A stretch of 64,000 nucleotides of DNA from Jacaranda mimosifolia (Eukaryota > Streptophyta > Magnoliopsida > Lamiales > Bignoniaceae): assembly GCA_018894105.1 (NCBI GenBank), contig CM032123.1, forward strand, positions 28,559,744 to 28,623,743, in the 5' to 3' direction. Below are positions 25,201 through 38,450 of the stretch, in pieces. The translations under genes were made by a program, and so were the position numbers. Within the stretch, counting starts at the first letter, position 1, and each line of letters starts with the position of its first letter. A model generated the notes under the pieces. That model was not told where the DNA came from. It made no database searches and saw nothing but the letters and a program-made list of their open reading frames with translations.

Positions 25201-25882
25201 AACAGCAAAAGTATGAAAGTGATTATTAATTTTAATTTAGTCCTTAAAACTAGAGTATTTGATACAAACTCAGTGATTGTTCCAGTGACATGTCGACCCC
25301 TTATGGTCGTAATCATGATTTAAAATTCCTCTGTGAGAGATAGTGAATTTGTGAAGTCTCATCACTGGTATGGGATGGCGGTGAGATGGATCACTCTATA
25401 TTTTGACTAAAACCTTCTCTCACAACTCCTGAGAATATTTATACCTCTATTTATCTCTTCTCTAATAATTGTGAAATTGTTACTTGGTTGTTATTGCTAA
25501 ACTATCTCACTAAGTCATGCGAACTTATGTTGTTTTATTATTGCTCTCCATTCTTTACCCCAGATAAGAACAAGTGATGAAGATAGACTAACCCAGGCCA
25601 CACATGAGGCAATAAGGGTGATAGAAGTGCATATTTCGATTCAGACTAGAACACCCGATGAAGGTTGTTGCAGAAATTAAATATTTTGCATTTTCGAGAA
25701 ATGTATTTTCTCTTATAAAGAAGACTTGTGTGGTATTGTTGAGTAGCACCTCGGCTAGAAGCAGACGCCTCTCGATCAGGGCATTACAATAATTAGATTT
25801 GATCCATCAAATATTTTAATTGAATAAAAATCCTAAAATTCAAAACGAATTCGAATCAAAATTCAATCCATTGACCGTTCTG
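22219..25882. mobile_element. hAT-like MITE, 'GGGCTGTCAACG' family, copy 2, split by a solo LTR
   Basis: The left part 22219-22804 begins TAGGGCTGTCAACGGGGAAT. The right part 25789-25882 ends with the complement of CAGAACGGTCAATGGATTG. Joined, it is about 680 bp and resembles the copy at 20594-21172. The solo LTR at 22805-25788 interrupts it and is therefore younger. Confidence 0.65.
22805..25788 (+). repeat. Solo LTR A, long-LTR family, 2984 bp
   Basis: Begins TGTAACACCCCGATTTTTGG and ends CGATCAGGGCATTACA (TG...CA), with an exact 5-bp duplication ataat at 22800-22804 and 25789-25793. No retroelement internal region is attached, so it is a solo LTR, usually left by recombination between two LTRs. 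The first 400 bp repeat 'gggtcaaattgaaa'-like motifs. A GC-rich block at about 23215-23660 follows, then AT-rich sequence, with 'cttgggggtgggccatgg' near 24937. Copies B (32953-35752) and C (57499-61283) are homologous throughout and lie in the opposite orientation. Confidence 0.85.
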
Positions 25883-26331
25883 GATCCAAACATCAAAACT
25901 AATTTTTGGCTCACCCAAAAATGGTTGACTTGAGCAAGCTGCCGTTGTGTAGGCTTCCGCTGCAGGGTGAATTTTTTTTTTTTTTCCAAAAAATTTATTT
26001 GTTAAATTTTTACAAGCATGTATATTAAAAATTCAATAAAATTTAAACCTCCAACTTCATAATATAAATGTAAAAGCAATATTACTTTTTTAGTTGACCA
26101 CTTGAACCTCACACATCCACTTGGATTGCAGTCCGACGTTTACTAATTAATGATGCATAACAATGTAACCTATAGTTTTATCCATATACTATGCATAGTA
26201 CATTAAAGTGTTATACCATTTCTAAATTTTACCTATGCAATTTATAATTTCTAAAAATATTAGAATAATCACCTTGGGCATTTTTTTAGTATATTGGCTG
26301 GTTTAACCCATTTCAAATCAAAAGAAATTTA

Positions 26332-26690
26332 AGCCCTATTTTGTTTCATTCTCAAACTCCATTTTCACATTTTTTACTATTCAAAAATTGAAACATATTA
26401 CTTTATATATATTTTCACCCAAGATATTTTTATTTTTTATTCTCAAAACAAATTCTCCAATAATATATATATATATATATTCTCAATAACTTTCATAAAT
26501 ATTATGTTTTTATTATCATTATTACTATTTCTCTCCATCTACAACTTATTAATCCCAACATGATCACTTTTTTTTCAACAATTTAAGTAAATACAATCTT
26601 ATTTTCAATTTATTTTTACTAACTACTTTTTTAAAGTTTAAAAATAATAAAAATAAAAAATGATAATGAAAATAAAACCAAACGGGCACT
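26332..26690. mobile_element. Tourist-like MITE, copy 4
   Basis: The left end AGCCCTATTTTGTTTCATTC follows TTTA. The right end aatgaaaataaaaccaaacg resembles the complement. The T-rich and A-rich arms match copies 1 and 6 closely. The duplication is unclear on the right. Confidence 0.55.
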
Positions 26691-26723
26691 TGCCACTTGG
26701 CCTTTTTGCCCATTTGACACTTA

Positions 26724-27820
26724 GGTTGCATTTGATACGCACTAATATCTGCTAATGGCACAGTTAATATTGCTTAGTGGCACTTTTGATACAATAAATA
26801 AGAATAATGGACTGGCCCAAAGTATTCATGCGGTCAGCACTGTTGTTGCCACTAGCTGCTACTACAATCTTGGCCCACCCCCCCCACCCCCCAATTAATT
26901 GCATGATTCCATTGCTGTCCCCTTTTCTTTCTTTCTTTCTTTTTTTTTTTTTTTTTTCGTTTTTGCATTGTTGAAACAGTATTTACCCCAAGTAAAAAAT
27001 CATATTTGCATGTAAAATCTCAAATTAATCTTTTCTTTAATAAATAAAAGATATATAAAAAAAATTCTTTCATTAATATATATTATTACCTTTCATCAAA
27101 ATTAGTGGTTGCAGCTAAACAAGGCCATCTCAATAAAATTGAAGGCTTAAGACGAAACAAAAAAATGAAACCTTTAATATATAATAAAAATTACTTAATA
27201 CACATCTTTTCAGTAATTATTTCATATTTTATAGAAAAAACTTCTTGTATAAAATATTATTATCTAAATTTCATTTTCTGACTTTTTTTAGAAGCAAAAT
27301 TATTAATTATATTTTTATAATTAATTTCATCTAATATTTTTTTAATTGATCAACATAATTAGCCGATTTTATTAATTTTAGTTTTAAAAACTTATTTTAA
27401 AAAAAATAAATTTAAGAAGTAAAATCTTGATTTATGGTTAATGTGAATTAACAATAATATTATTTAGTGATTAATATTGAAAAAGAATGAAGAAGATAGG
27501 GTTTTGATAAGTAAGAGAATAAGAATTAAAAGGATAGTGGAGATTTAGGAAAATGAAAAGTAATAAAATTTATATTTATATTTTTAATTAATTATTTATT
27601 GTAAATTTAATTAGGGGAGAGAAATAATTAGGGGTAGAACTGTTTTTTATCTGCATAATCCTACAAATCAAAGATACATAAGAGATTATGTTAGATTATA
27701 ATTGCATCTAATTTATATCACAATATCTCCTATCAAACAAAATAATAAATAATCCAATCTCACACAATCACCCACCATTACAATAGCCACTACTATCCTA
27801 ATTCTATATCAAACATGGCC
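26724..27820. mobile_element. PIF/Harbinger-like non-autonomous element, about 1.1 kb
   Basis: TTA flanks both sides (26721-26723 and 27821-27823). The ends are GGTTGCATTTGATACG and, reversed, GGCCATGTTTGATATAG. The interior is AT-rich and includes a TTTC/T run (26930-26960) and a C-run (26879-26892). No transposase is visible. The inverted repeat is short, so another origin is possible. Confidence 0.5.
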
Positions 27821-30481
27821 TTATAAGTTGTTAGCTATTTTTTCTTCAACTACATTATTTCTTTTCTTTTTACCTTTACATTTATTTATTTTTCGGTCAA
27901 ATATGTTTTTCACATAATAAATTTAAACAAATACATTTAAATAATTGCCTAAAAATAATATCATATAAAAATTAAATAAAATAATTTCATGTGAATTGAA
28001 AATTTAAATGCCCATCTAGTGCAGTACGACCACTAATTATAATAACTTATGGGCAAGACATCCAACACACAGCTATTATCCATTGTACATAAGATTCTTA
28101 ATTGAAAAATCAGTCTGTCCACTTGGGTTTTCTTTGGCCCTCATCATGTAACCGGTTGGTTGAATCTGAAAGCCAGAAGCGATCTACATTGGAAATAATG
28201 GGGACCATATTGAAGTTAATCCTCATTTCTCTATCCAACAAGAAACCAATATCAAGTGACCTTAGCCTTTAACTCTCAGGACTCAGATGGAGTAAGCTCA
28301 GAAAGTCTAGGCAGTTCCTCAGTCAATGCCTGAGCCTGCCCTTTATGTGAGAAGGATCACAACAAAGAAACCTTGAGGTCATCGATGAAACCACATAGAC
28401 TATGCTGGACAAACAGATACCAGCCAACAGTCCATATTGCAATACATCAAGTTAATAAACTCCCAAATGTTAGTTTTGAAAAGATAGATCAGCCTATCCA
28501 TTTCCACAACAAAGCAGATAGAAAAGTCCCATCATACAAGGCTAGTAACCGTCAATATAGACACAATTATCATCCAATAACTTTGAGAAAGAAAGCGCCT
28601 TGCTACCAATACTTGTCTTCTTCTACACTATAAATCCAGGCAGTGTAAAAGTTCCCAAACCATCAGATATGAACCCTAGTCACCTCTATCCTCGACAATT
28701 CACCCCATCAAAATCTTTTATATCATCCATGAAGACCAATCCTATCACCTACCGAATACCATATTCATGTCTTCATGCATATGGATCTGGTACTCTACAC
28801 ATCAGACAGAGTGCTAGAAAGAATCTGGCCCTCAAGTTTCAACCCAATCGAAGCACCTAAGGATACATTATAATGTGGTACTTTGCAATGCTATATAAAT
28901 AAGTGGCCAAAAATAATAATAAGAACAAATGAAAACTAACAAATTATCTATGGGTACTTGTGTACTTGTACTCATACAAAAGCATATTTCAGTACTTGCA
29001 ATGATAACTTGCACGCATTTCAAAAACCTCATTTGCTCGTAGAGGGAGGAAAGCAAAATGTCAACAAGAATCAAAACAAGGACCCAATAACATCTACCAA
29101 CATTGTACATTTTCTTCTGAAGTTAAGCATAGGGTCCAAAAAACCCATAGAATCTCACCATTGAAGCCAATGAAGTGTTAACTTGATGTGACATAATGTA
29201 GAAATTGAGGCAATAGTTTATTATTAGACGGTCAAATTAAAGAAAACTAGGGTGAAAGAAACACAAAAAATAGGAAAATCAAAGCTTAATGCAAGATCAT
29301 GCACATTTATCAAATTCTATCAAGATGTGAGGCAAATGAAAACAAAGGAAGAAATTTCTTCAAGGGACTTGAAAGATTCACCAATGTTTACAACGGTTTT
29401 ACAGCAACATAGCGGCGTTACAATTATTACACACGATACTCATTCAACATACCACAAATCCAAACAAAAGATGCATGGTTAACCAGCCAAAACGAGCTGC
29501 ATCAGGAAAAACATCACTGGTTAGTTTCATTTCATAGGTGTCATTACAAATCTGTATAGCATGCTAACTAGAATTTAGTAACTTGGTCCCCTTCAAAATG
29601 AGACTTTCATAACCAATATTTCAGTCATTATTGAATAAGAAGAATAAGCCAATAAATAGATAGAAGGTCCCTTGATTTCAAAGTCTTACCAGTTCATAAA
29701 CCCTTTATTTTCCTTTAACAAGTTTATAGCAATATCCAAAATGGGAAGCAACAATATTTGAAAATGAGAGTAAAAACGTTACCAAAATATAAATAAATAA
29801 AAGGTTACAAAAATTCAAGGTGGAAGAAACAAGGAAATACTAAATGGACAAGTAGAAGAATCCATTAATTGAAATTTGTCCAGCCAAATCATCTTTTGCT
29901 CAATAATATTTTACCATCACCTTTTCCCATGTCATTATCTTCTGCCCCTACATAGACCTTCTAGTTCAGTAAATCTGTTCCGAATAGGAAGTAGAATCTC
30001 AAACTACCCATTTTCTAAATTCATGTCAGCCAGTTATATATTTCTTCCTCCATCAACCTTCCGCAACATCATTGCCAAAAATTTCACAAATTGCAATTAT
30101 AAGTTCAAAGTCAATATAAAACCTAAACTTTCTGCAAGATTCACCATTCTTCAAATCCAAATACAAACAATGTAAAAAATGACCTCTACCACCTAACGTC
30201 GTTGAATTAAGGATTCATTTCAACAATCATCATCCCAACCAGATGCACAGACACTCCCACTTGTGTCCTCTTGATTCTTATTTAAAGATATTAAATAAAT
30301 ACAGTTAACCTAAAATTCATATTAGATCTACCATAATCATGAGGAAAAAAAAAAGGAAAAACGGAAAGCCAAACATAAAGGAAGCAACCGAAAAAAACAA
30401 AACAAAACAAAAACCTAGAAGTCATGATTGAAAAATAAGAAATACCATTAAGAAGGTTAACAAATAAAAATACCTTTCAGT
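27821..30481 (-). other. Higher-complexity region, possibly transcribed 3' part of the small minus-strand gene
   Basis: From about 28010 base composition is more balanced than in the flanking DNA, and no repeat boundary is visible. On the minus strand a good splice donor, AAAG|GTATTT, occurs 5 nt after the stop codon of the 55-codon gene (near 30476). This would allow a 3' UTR intron ending somewhere in this region. Open frames on the + strand (28373-28860, 29252-29482) show no domain I recognise. Confidence 0.3.
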
Positions 30482-30649
30482 CTAATTGGAAGAACTTGAG
30501 GATCCTGAATCGGCTGATTTTTTAGGCAAAATATAATCGGGTGGTGAGTAGATGAGGGCGGCGATCATGGCTCCCGGAAGCACGCCGTACTTCGCCACCG
30601 CCGCCAGCTTCGTGACCAGCGGCTGCCCTTTCAACACGCCCAGCACCAT
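30482..30649 (-). CDS. Small single-pass membrane protein, 55 residues
   Basis: The minus-strand ATG at 30647-30649 has a good context (ACAATGG), and an in-frame TAG lies upstream with no earlier ATG. The protein starts MVLGVLKGQPLVTKLAAVAK, has a hydrophobic segment at about residues 21-35 (YGVLPGAMIAALIYS), then SPPDYILPKK and a Ser-rich tail. The GC-rich, unbroken frame stands out sharply from its AT-rich surroundings. Layout (basic N-terminus, one hydrophobic segment near a Tyr-Gly, short tail) recalls small mitochondrial membrane subunits such as TOM7, but I cannot place it in a family. A splice donor just after the stop suggests a 3' UTR intron. It has no cooperating neighbour. That it is a gene is likely; its function is unknown. 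Confidence 0.6.
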   Translation of the reverse strand: MVLGVLKGQPLVTKLAAVAKYGVLPGAMIAALIYSPPDYILPKKSADSGSSSSSN

Positions 30650-31110
30650 TGTCTTAACTTTTCCTACCCTTTTCTGCACCTGTTTCCTGAAAAATATGCG
30701 GAAAAATCCAACTTCCCTCTGCTGCTCGCGAAGCTACGACTTTGATAAGCAATAGAATTGAACTGGGAAAGATCCGGACCCGGTAAAATGTTCAAATTCT
30801 GTCTCTTTGATATGAGGCCCAATCTTAATGGACTTTAGCGCATGTGTACCACTAGCTATTTCAACACATTTGGTCATTTGGTGTGTGTGAAAATTTTAAT
30901 ATAAGGTAAATAAAATATTTATTTATTTTTTAATTATGTTGATATAATTAATTATATTTTAGAATAAATAAAATAAAATAATTTTGACAAAATACAGTAA
31001 TTGAATGATAAAAGTAAAACAAAATATCAATTAAAGAGGGGAAAAAATAAACAGGAGAGAGGAGAAATTATAGAGTAAAAGGAGAGAAAGAGAATTTAAA
31101 ATTACTTTAT
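30650..31110. other. 5' flank of the small minus-strand gene
   Basis: The first 130 bp or so (to about 30785) are GC-richer and are probably its 5' leader and promoter on the minus strand. Beyond that it is AT-rich up to the Mutator-like element. Confidence 0.4.
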
Positions 31111-32855
31111 GGGTTAATTACCCAGGCCCCCCCCCCCCCCCAAGATTTGGTCTATTTACCCAAAAATTTAAATATTTGATAAAATTACAAATATCCCCCT
31201 AATATTTTGTTTTGTCTTACATTTTTGAAAGTTCATTAACCTCTGTCCAAAAATATACTAACATCATCAAAAAATTTGCATGAAAGTCCAAAAATGCCCC
31301 TTGATTACTGTTCTGGTTATTTTTAAGACAAAAGTACCTTGGGATCTATTTACAATATTTTTCATACCACATGGGTGTAATTTTAATATTATGTAAATTA
31401 CTCATAATAAATTTAAGTATATTTTATTATTAATAAAATTTCATAAATACTAAATAATCTTTAAATTTAAATTATTTAATTAAGTTTAGTTAAACTATTT
31501 ATTAATTGAAAAGGAAAATACGTAAAAAATTAAAAAAAAGACTAAATATTAAATTCATCTCTTAAATAAAATAGCTTTTATAATTTTAGATTACATAATG
31601 ATTAGTGATATCAAAATAATTGTTATAATTAAAATAATTTAATTAGATTAAGTTGAACTACTTATTACTTAAGAAATAAAATAAGTAAAATATTAAAAAT
31701 AAAATGAAAAATCTATTATCTTATATAACCATAATTTAATAATTTTAAATTATACATTCTATAATATTAAAATAAAAACACATCTAAAATAATGTAATTA
31801 AATTTAGTTGAATTTATTTATTAATAAAAACAAAAAACAAAAATTAAAATATCTAACATACTAATAATTAATTAATTAATTAAAAATAATAAAAATCTAA
31901 AATTTAAAAAAATATATTAAATAGTAAAAATTATCTAAAATAATTTATATACATAATTTAATTATATTAAATAGAAAATATATTTATTAATTGAATTACA
32001 TATTATATAATAATAAATTAACAAGCATATATGAAATAATTTAATTAAATGAATTGTTAAAATAATAATTATATCTAAAACACATAAATTATTTAAATAA
32101 TGAATATATCTAATTAAAAATAAGATAAATAAAAATTTCAAATACTTTATTGATTCAGAATAAATAGGTAAAAATTATATATTTTCATTAAAATTTTAAT
32201 TAATTAATAAAAATAAATATTATATTCTAAAAATACACCCCCATTTTCCTTCCCCCCACCTAGCCCTCCCTTTGTTCCACCAACCATGGCGGGTCGCGCG
32301 GCTGCTGCCCATGGCACTTGAGAACTAATGGTCGCCTGGCCCCTGGTTGTCACTGCCATGGTACCACTGCAGCGGCCGCCATGGCCAGATCTGGCCATTA
32401 GGGGTGGGGGTGGGGGTGGGGGTGGGGGGGATAGGATGGGATGGGGTTGTGTATGTGTATGTATATTATATATATTAAGTATAAATATATATATATATGA
32501 AATTGTTTTATATATGCATGTATATAATTATTTTATTATTTTATAATTTATATTTTTTATTAATGATTTTAGTGTATTTTTGCAATTTTATTATCTGAGA
32601 TTACTTTTGTCATTTTCATAAAACTTCATGGATGTTTTAATCATTTCGTAATGTTAATGTCATTTTAGTCTTTGTACATTTTTTTTTCTTTTGCTTTTCT
32701 TATGATATATTCAATCAAGGGTAAGTTAGTCATTTCGCAAAAACTGTTTAACTTAATGGTTGACCGTCAGTGTTAGGGAGATATTTGTAATTTCGTGAAA
32801 CTTGTAGACTTTGTTGTAATTAGGCCAAACCTCGGGGGATCTGGGTAATTAAGCC
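31111..32855. mobile_element. Non-autonomous Mutator-like element, 1745 bp
   Basis: An exact 9-bp duplication, ttactttat, lies at 31102-31110 and 32856-32864. The ends are GGGTTAATTACCCAGGCCCC and, reversed, GGCTTAATTACCCAGATCCC. The inverted similarity continues as 'ATTTACC...AAAATTACAAATATCCCCCTAA' against 'GAAATTACAAATATCTCCCTAA'. The interior is AT-rich (31380-32220), then a GC-rich core with repeated ccatgg (about 32230-32440) including a (GGTGGG)n run, then AT-rich again. Size and layout closely match the element at 2846-4580, though the end sequences differ. No transposase. Confidence 0.85.
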
Positions 32856-32952
32856 TTACTTTATTATTATCTTTTAAAATGAGATTAATTTTGTCAATTG
32901 ATTAAATAACATACCAAATTAGTTAATTTAAAGTTCTCAAAATGATATAAAT

Positions 32953-35752
32953 TGTAACGCCCCAAGCGGGAGGTGCTATTCACTCTATACGACAAATCTT
33001 ATGAGTTACAGGAAATACATTTTTCAAAAGCCAAATTATTTAATCTTTACAAGTAAGGTCTAGAAAAGGTTCAGCTATGAACCAAAACATCACCAATCAC
33101 CATTAGCACTTCTATCACCCTCATTACTTTATGTGTCGCCTAGGCTAGTCTGTCTTCGTCACTTATCCTTATATGGGGTAAAGAACGAAAGAAACAGCAA
33201 GACAACATAATTCTGAATGACTTAGTGAGATAGTTTAGCAATAACAACAAAGCAACAATTTTCCAACTAGTACTTAAGAGACAAGTAGAAGTATAAATAT
33301 TTTCAGAAGTTGTGAGATAAAGTTTTAGTCAAATTTTAAGATGATCCATCTCACCACTGTCCTATACCAGTAATGAGACTTCACAAAATCCATTACTTCT
33401 CACAGAGGTTTTAAGGCGTCAATATCAAATTTAATCATTTACAAGTTAGCAAACATTTTCAAATAATAGTTGTTGGTGGTTCTCCTACCTTATCTCTCCA
33501 CTTTCAGAAATATAAAAATCCTTATCCCTCCAGCCCAAGTGATCAGCTCGGATAATTAACAAACAAAAGACATAGTTAGCTACATGTCTCATCCCCCTAT
33601 AGCCAATTACCTCCAACTGACTATGGAGCCAAATGTATTTAATGGGGTATCAGCTGAAGATCAGTCGTCGTCAGTCCGTTCCGCTCAGTCCATCTTATAG
33701 CTAATCCCAAGGCCCACCCCCAACAGTATCACATAATCAACACATCAAAGATATCCAGCAGCATTTCACATCACACGTCACTTTGCCACGACAATCGAAA
33801 TTTAGATGCTCAACATTTGACCCATTTCATAAAACGGTCATGGCTATGACGGAACATATATCTCAAAACCAGCGTTCCAGATAATATATCAAGTCTCCAT
33901 GTTTATATACAAATGAATCCAACAGCAGGCTGGTTTCCAGGAAGGTATGGCGATAAAACAATATATTTTGAAATCATTTTTCAACTCTCTCAACACAATC
34001 ACCAATTTCAGATAAAGCGATATCAATCAAAATTCACAAAAGCACTTAGTATAGAAGGGCGATGTGGAGTACTATTTTCACCACATAGATTAAAAGAAAG
34101 TAAATGACCAAGATATAGTAACAAGTATATATGTTCTTTCCCCAGCAAAGAATCTCATACTAATGAGTACGAACTCACCTGGCAAATGCAAAGAAATTCC
34201 TAGGTGTATGGTCGCTCAGGTTCTGGCCTCCTAGTTAGTTCGAGAACTGTCATAAGATAACTGAAGTCATTATCTTATCAATCATTTGAACCTTCAATAT
34301 AAATATAACTAACGTCTTTATTAAACTTAAGGTTATTCTGACACGGCCCCGATAATCCTTAAATGTTTGGGCAGTCCATAACCTGATTTCCCATTCAATT
34401 CACAGTTTAGAATAAAATAGCCTAAACCAACATTGTTTTATTTTCTGAATCATAATTCTCAAGTACTTAAACACCCCTATCTAGTTCCTCAGTTACTTTA
34501 ACTGTTCAGTCATAATTTTCTCAAGTTTCAGGGTACGCTGAAGTACTTAACATAGTCATACATCATTGTTCTTGGCTCGATGAATCGGTAAACAAATAAT
34601 CAGGATCTCACTTAAGGTCCTAACGGTAATTTTTCGGCCAATTAAGTTTAATATTAGAACTATTACGAAATTAATCCACAACTTGGACTAAATTATAGTT
34701 TAACAGTCTCATTTTAGGTTATAATTAAACTTGATCTGAAACTTCAATCACATTCGACAAGTTAATCGAATTAAAATTTGATTATTGAAATTTACCTAAA
34801 TTGGGTCGAACCAAGATCCAATCTCAAGTCGAGAATGGCCTAAATGAGTTCGGAACTTCATTCTACATAAACTGGGCCAAAATCTCCGCCACGCGGTGCC
34901 ACCGGAGATGGAGACTATCACCACCAGTTGATGCGTCTCGTCGAGGCGAGCAAAATCGCTCGAACAATTTCTCGATTGGCCACCGTTTGGCCGTCCAATT
35001 AAGCCAAGAACAAGCCTGTAACCCTAACCTCGCCGCCGTTCACCACTGTATCAATTTCTCCACCACCAGCTGTCGAAACCCCAAATTAACACCACCATCA
35101 AACTACCCATATCCCTGCGACCAAAACCACCTAGTCCCCGTCTATTTTTGCTACCGAGAGTGGCAGAACCACTACCACCGCCGCAAGCTTGCCGTCACCC
35201 TCATTTTTCGACAAATTCACCGATTATTTTAAATAATTTTGGTATGGTTGTGCTCCTCTTAGGTAGAGGAAGCCAACCACAGTTTTAGTTTCAAGTTTGG
35301 TGGTCGTCTTCTAGTAGTTCACTGGTGGGTGGGGTTTGGGGTATATTTTGAGAATTTGAATATTTACTGTCCTTAATCCTATATATATAAATGTATTTTT
35401 CAACTTATTCAATTGACCCCCTAAACTTTTCACCGTCTTCAACTAAGTCCCTGGAAACTTTAACCATCTTCAGTTTAGCCCCTAGTTTTCAATTAAGTCC
35501 TTTAACTTTGATCCTTCACACATTGACCCCTAATATTTCCATTTCTGGGCCATCAAGTCCAAATCTAATTATTCTGAAGTCCTTAAACTTTTATTTTGAT
35601 CACATTGACCCCCTGAACTTTATAACTTTAAACGATCAAATCCCTTTCTTATTTACGATTAAATCCATCAATTCTCAATATTTCTACCTAAGCTTTAATT
35701 AATTTTATTTTTAATCAACTTAAATTGATATTCCAAAAATTGGGGTGTTACA
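32953..35752 (-). repeat. Solo LTR B, long-LTR family, 2800 bp
   Basis: An exact 5-bp duplication taaat lies at 32948-32952 and 35753-35757. Read on the minus strand it begins TGTAACACCCCAATTTTTGG and matches copy A from its first bases. The right end on that strand is GGGGCGTTACA. The GC-rich block lies at about 34860-35220; the 144-codon open frame there (34801-35232) is not conserved as protein in copies A or C. No internal retroelement region. Confidence 0.85.
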
Positions 35753-35757
35753 TAAAT

Positions 35758-38370
35758 AGTTTAAATATGATATCTTATGTAGGTATTTTATACTAGTCTG
35801 TGTGAAGTGTGTGTGTGTGTGTGTGCAGACATTAGGACTAGATATCATTATTGTGAGGATGCTATCTATTATATTACATATCCTATGAATAAATGGTAGT
35901 AATAATTAAATTATGTGAAAAAAATATTAAGTTGTTTTATCCTAATTCATGTTCAACGACCAACGTATTCAATAATGAAATTAAATTCAAAGACAATTTT
36001 AAGTTGGATAAAAAATTCAAATTAAATTTGAATGACATCTTATTTGGGTAACTCCTTTTCTTTACACTTACAATTTTAAATTTGTTTTCTAAATATATGG
36101 TTGCTTGATTTTTATTTTTTCGTAATGGCTTCCAAATATTTAAAGAATTATTTTTATTTTGTCCTATCGTTTTTTATGCTTAAATTCAGATAGAAGAGAC
36201 GATTAGAAAGAATTTAAATAAGAAGAATTTAAAATGATGTGTATAGGGGTATAGACAAGTCGAGTCCGAATTTATTCAGCTCAAACTCGACACGTCTATT
36301 GACTCGTAAGTTCGAGTTGAGGTTTAAACTCAACTTGACACGTTGGAATAAATAGAGACTCGGGCTCAACTCTATAAGGCTCGCCATGCCCCTTATGCCT
36401 AGACAACACACATGCTACAATGACATAGACAAGAATTGTGAGGGCAATAGAAAAGCCCAATTCCTAAACTCAAATACAAGCTCAAGCTTAGCTTGTTTAG
36501 ACTAATTTAAGGTTTGTACTTTTTAAATAATTTTATTATTTTTAAAAAATAAAATTATTATTTTTACTATTATTATATCCTTATTTTACGGGCCTTATTA
36601 TGTGGCCTGGGCCGTGACTATATTGTGTGTGTGTATGTGCGCGCGCGCGTGTATATATATATATATAATAGAAAAGTTTATTTAGATTTGTGAGTTTTTT
36701 GAATCGAATACTATTAAGTTTGATTCGATTATATTCGGACTTGAAAAAATTAAACATAATTCAAAATTTCATCAAATCGAGTCTGAACCGCTCGTAAATC
36801 ATCTTATGGCCTGGAAATGTAATAATCCATATATCGTGGGCTTGAGCCTTGCACTTTATTCCTGACCCATCAGCTGAAAACTTATATCTACCTTTAAGTT
36901 GGTACATTATTAAATGGCATGGACTATATCAGCATAGTAATCTTAGATCCACTACTATAAATAGCCTTAAATTTGCTATTTTTAGGCATGCCTTGTCAAT
37001 TTATTCTCTTAAACTTTTAGTAATTTTTTTTTTTCCCCTATCCTTTACTGACTTAAGGTTGGATAGTTATTGTTGGGATCATTCCAACATTTATGATGAC
37101 TTTTGTAATTTTAAATTTTGACTTGTGGAAAATCTATAAAAAAGTCTCTTCCTATAAGGTTCGATCTTTACCCCGAAAATCAAGTAAACTCTTCTTGACC
37201 ATCATCAAAATAAAATCACGTTATTGATACTCATAATGAGACTCATAATTTACTTATATTTAATTTCTCAAAAATCTAAAAACAAAGTAATCATATTGTT
37301 GGATTAGCAACCACATGTGCAGATACTCATAGTGGTGTTGAATAGTGGCTTTATTTTTATAAAAAAACATTTATCAGAAATTTGGTATCTTAAAATTAGA
37401 AAATCTAGAATTTGAATTCCCATTAAAAAGTTGAGAAATTGATTATTACAACAGTTATTAATATTATTATAAATTAATTAATGGTATTATGATGTGCAAT
37501 CAGAAATGAATCAAGTTCAAATCTAATTGTTAAAAAAGTCTATGCTCAAATTCAAGGTGGAGCTCATGTGATGAATTATAATAATTTGATTATATAAATA
37601 TAACTATTAATATTGTTATTTATCATTACTATTTTATCTTATTTCACCATAGAAATTTAAGATACTAAAATTGAAAAATGTATTGTTATCCCCATTATCG
37701 GTGTGTTGTTTTTTAATTAGGGCATCATAACTATTGCTAACATTATTATTATAAATGAAATTACAAAATAATTTAAAATATAATAAAAAATTAATACAGA
37801 TATAGTTCACGAACATTCCAACATCCTATTTGAACTCACTCTCAAACTTTAACTCGTCAAAAAATTAAAGTCAAAATATCAACCAAACCAAACTCAATTT
37901 ATCTTCCAATTTATTTTGATGCAATTTTGTATCTCAAAAATATAAACAAGTAGAAAAATAACATCAAATCTGGTGATTATATTGAATTATTCTACAATAG
38001 AAGAGGTGCAACACATTATATGCATTAAATCTAATTCACTATGACCATTTGATCATGAGGGATGGATTGACCTTAATCCGATGGCATATAGTACACCAAG
38101 TCTATTACACAGCTCCACTCAAAAATTACAATAAATTGAACAGCGGCAGCACCATTCCCTTGGTCACATGAAATTGTCATGATTTTGGGACAAAGTTCTT
38201 GGGACCATTCCTGTCTCCTCTATCCAGTCTCACTTCAGACAAACTTGTCAAACTGGCCATTATGCACCACCAACCATTGGAGAAAAACGCTCAAATATCC
38301 TAACACAATTTTCACTAAACAGAAAAAGGCATACAGGACTCTTTTATACTCTGTTCTCACTTTTCCTTAT
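35758..38370. other. Intergenic DNA between solo LTR B and PMI1
   Basis: Contains a GT run (35811-35825). A decayed MITE-like segment lies at about 36245-36800: 'gtcgagtccgaat...aactcgac' on the left, 'aaatcgagtctgaaccgctc' on the right. A mixed GT/GC/AT microsatellite is at 36625-36667. The rest is AT-rich. I see no gene. Confidence 0.45.
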
Positions 38371-38450
38371 TTGGGCACCACAAAAATTAACTATCAGAAT
38401 CAACCAAATAACAACTGATCCCTTTCTTTGAGCCATACATCACTGACAAG

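Noticed and set aside
22805..25788. Reading solo LTR A as a DNA transposon because its ends are inverted repeats
   Set aside because: The inverted repeat is only about 10 bp, the ends are TG...CA and the duplication is 5 bp, all as expected for an LTR.
28373..28860. Two overlapping open frames of 86 residues each on the + strand
   Set aside because: They start at non-ATG codons or lack context, have no recognisable motif, and lie in a region more likely to be minus-strand UTR or intron.
30482..30649. Assignment of the small protein as TOM7
   Set aside because: Only a loose likeness (Tyr-Gly before a hydrophobic segment). The N-terminus and tail do not match plant TOM7 as I know it.
34801..35232. 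A 144-codon open frame that looks gene-like
   Set aside because: It lies in the GC-rich block of solo LTR B. The equivalent blocks of copies A and C do not keep the frame, and no domain is visible.
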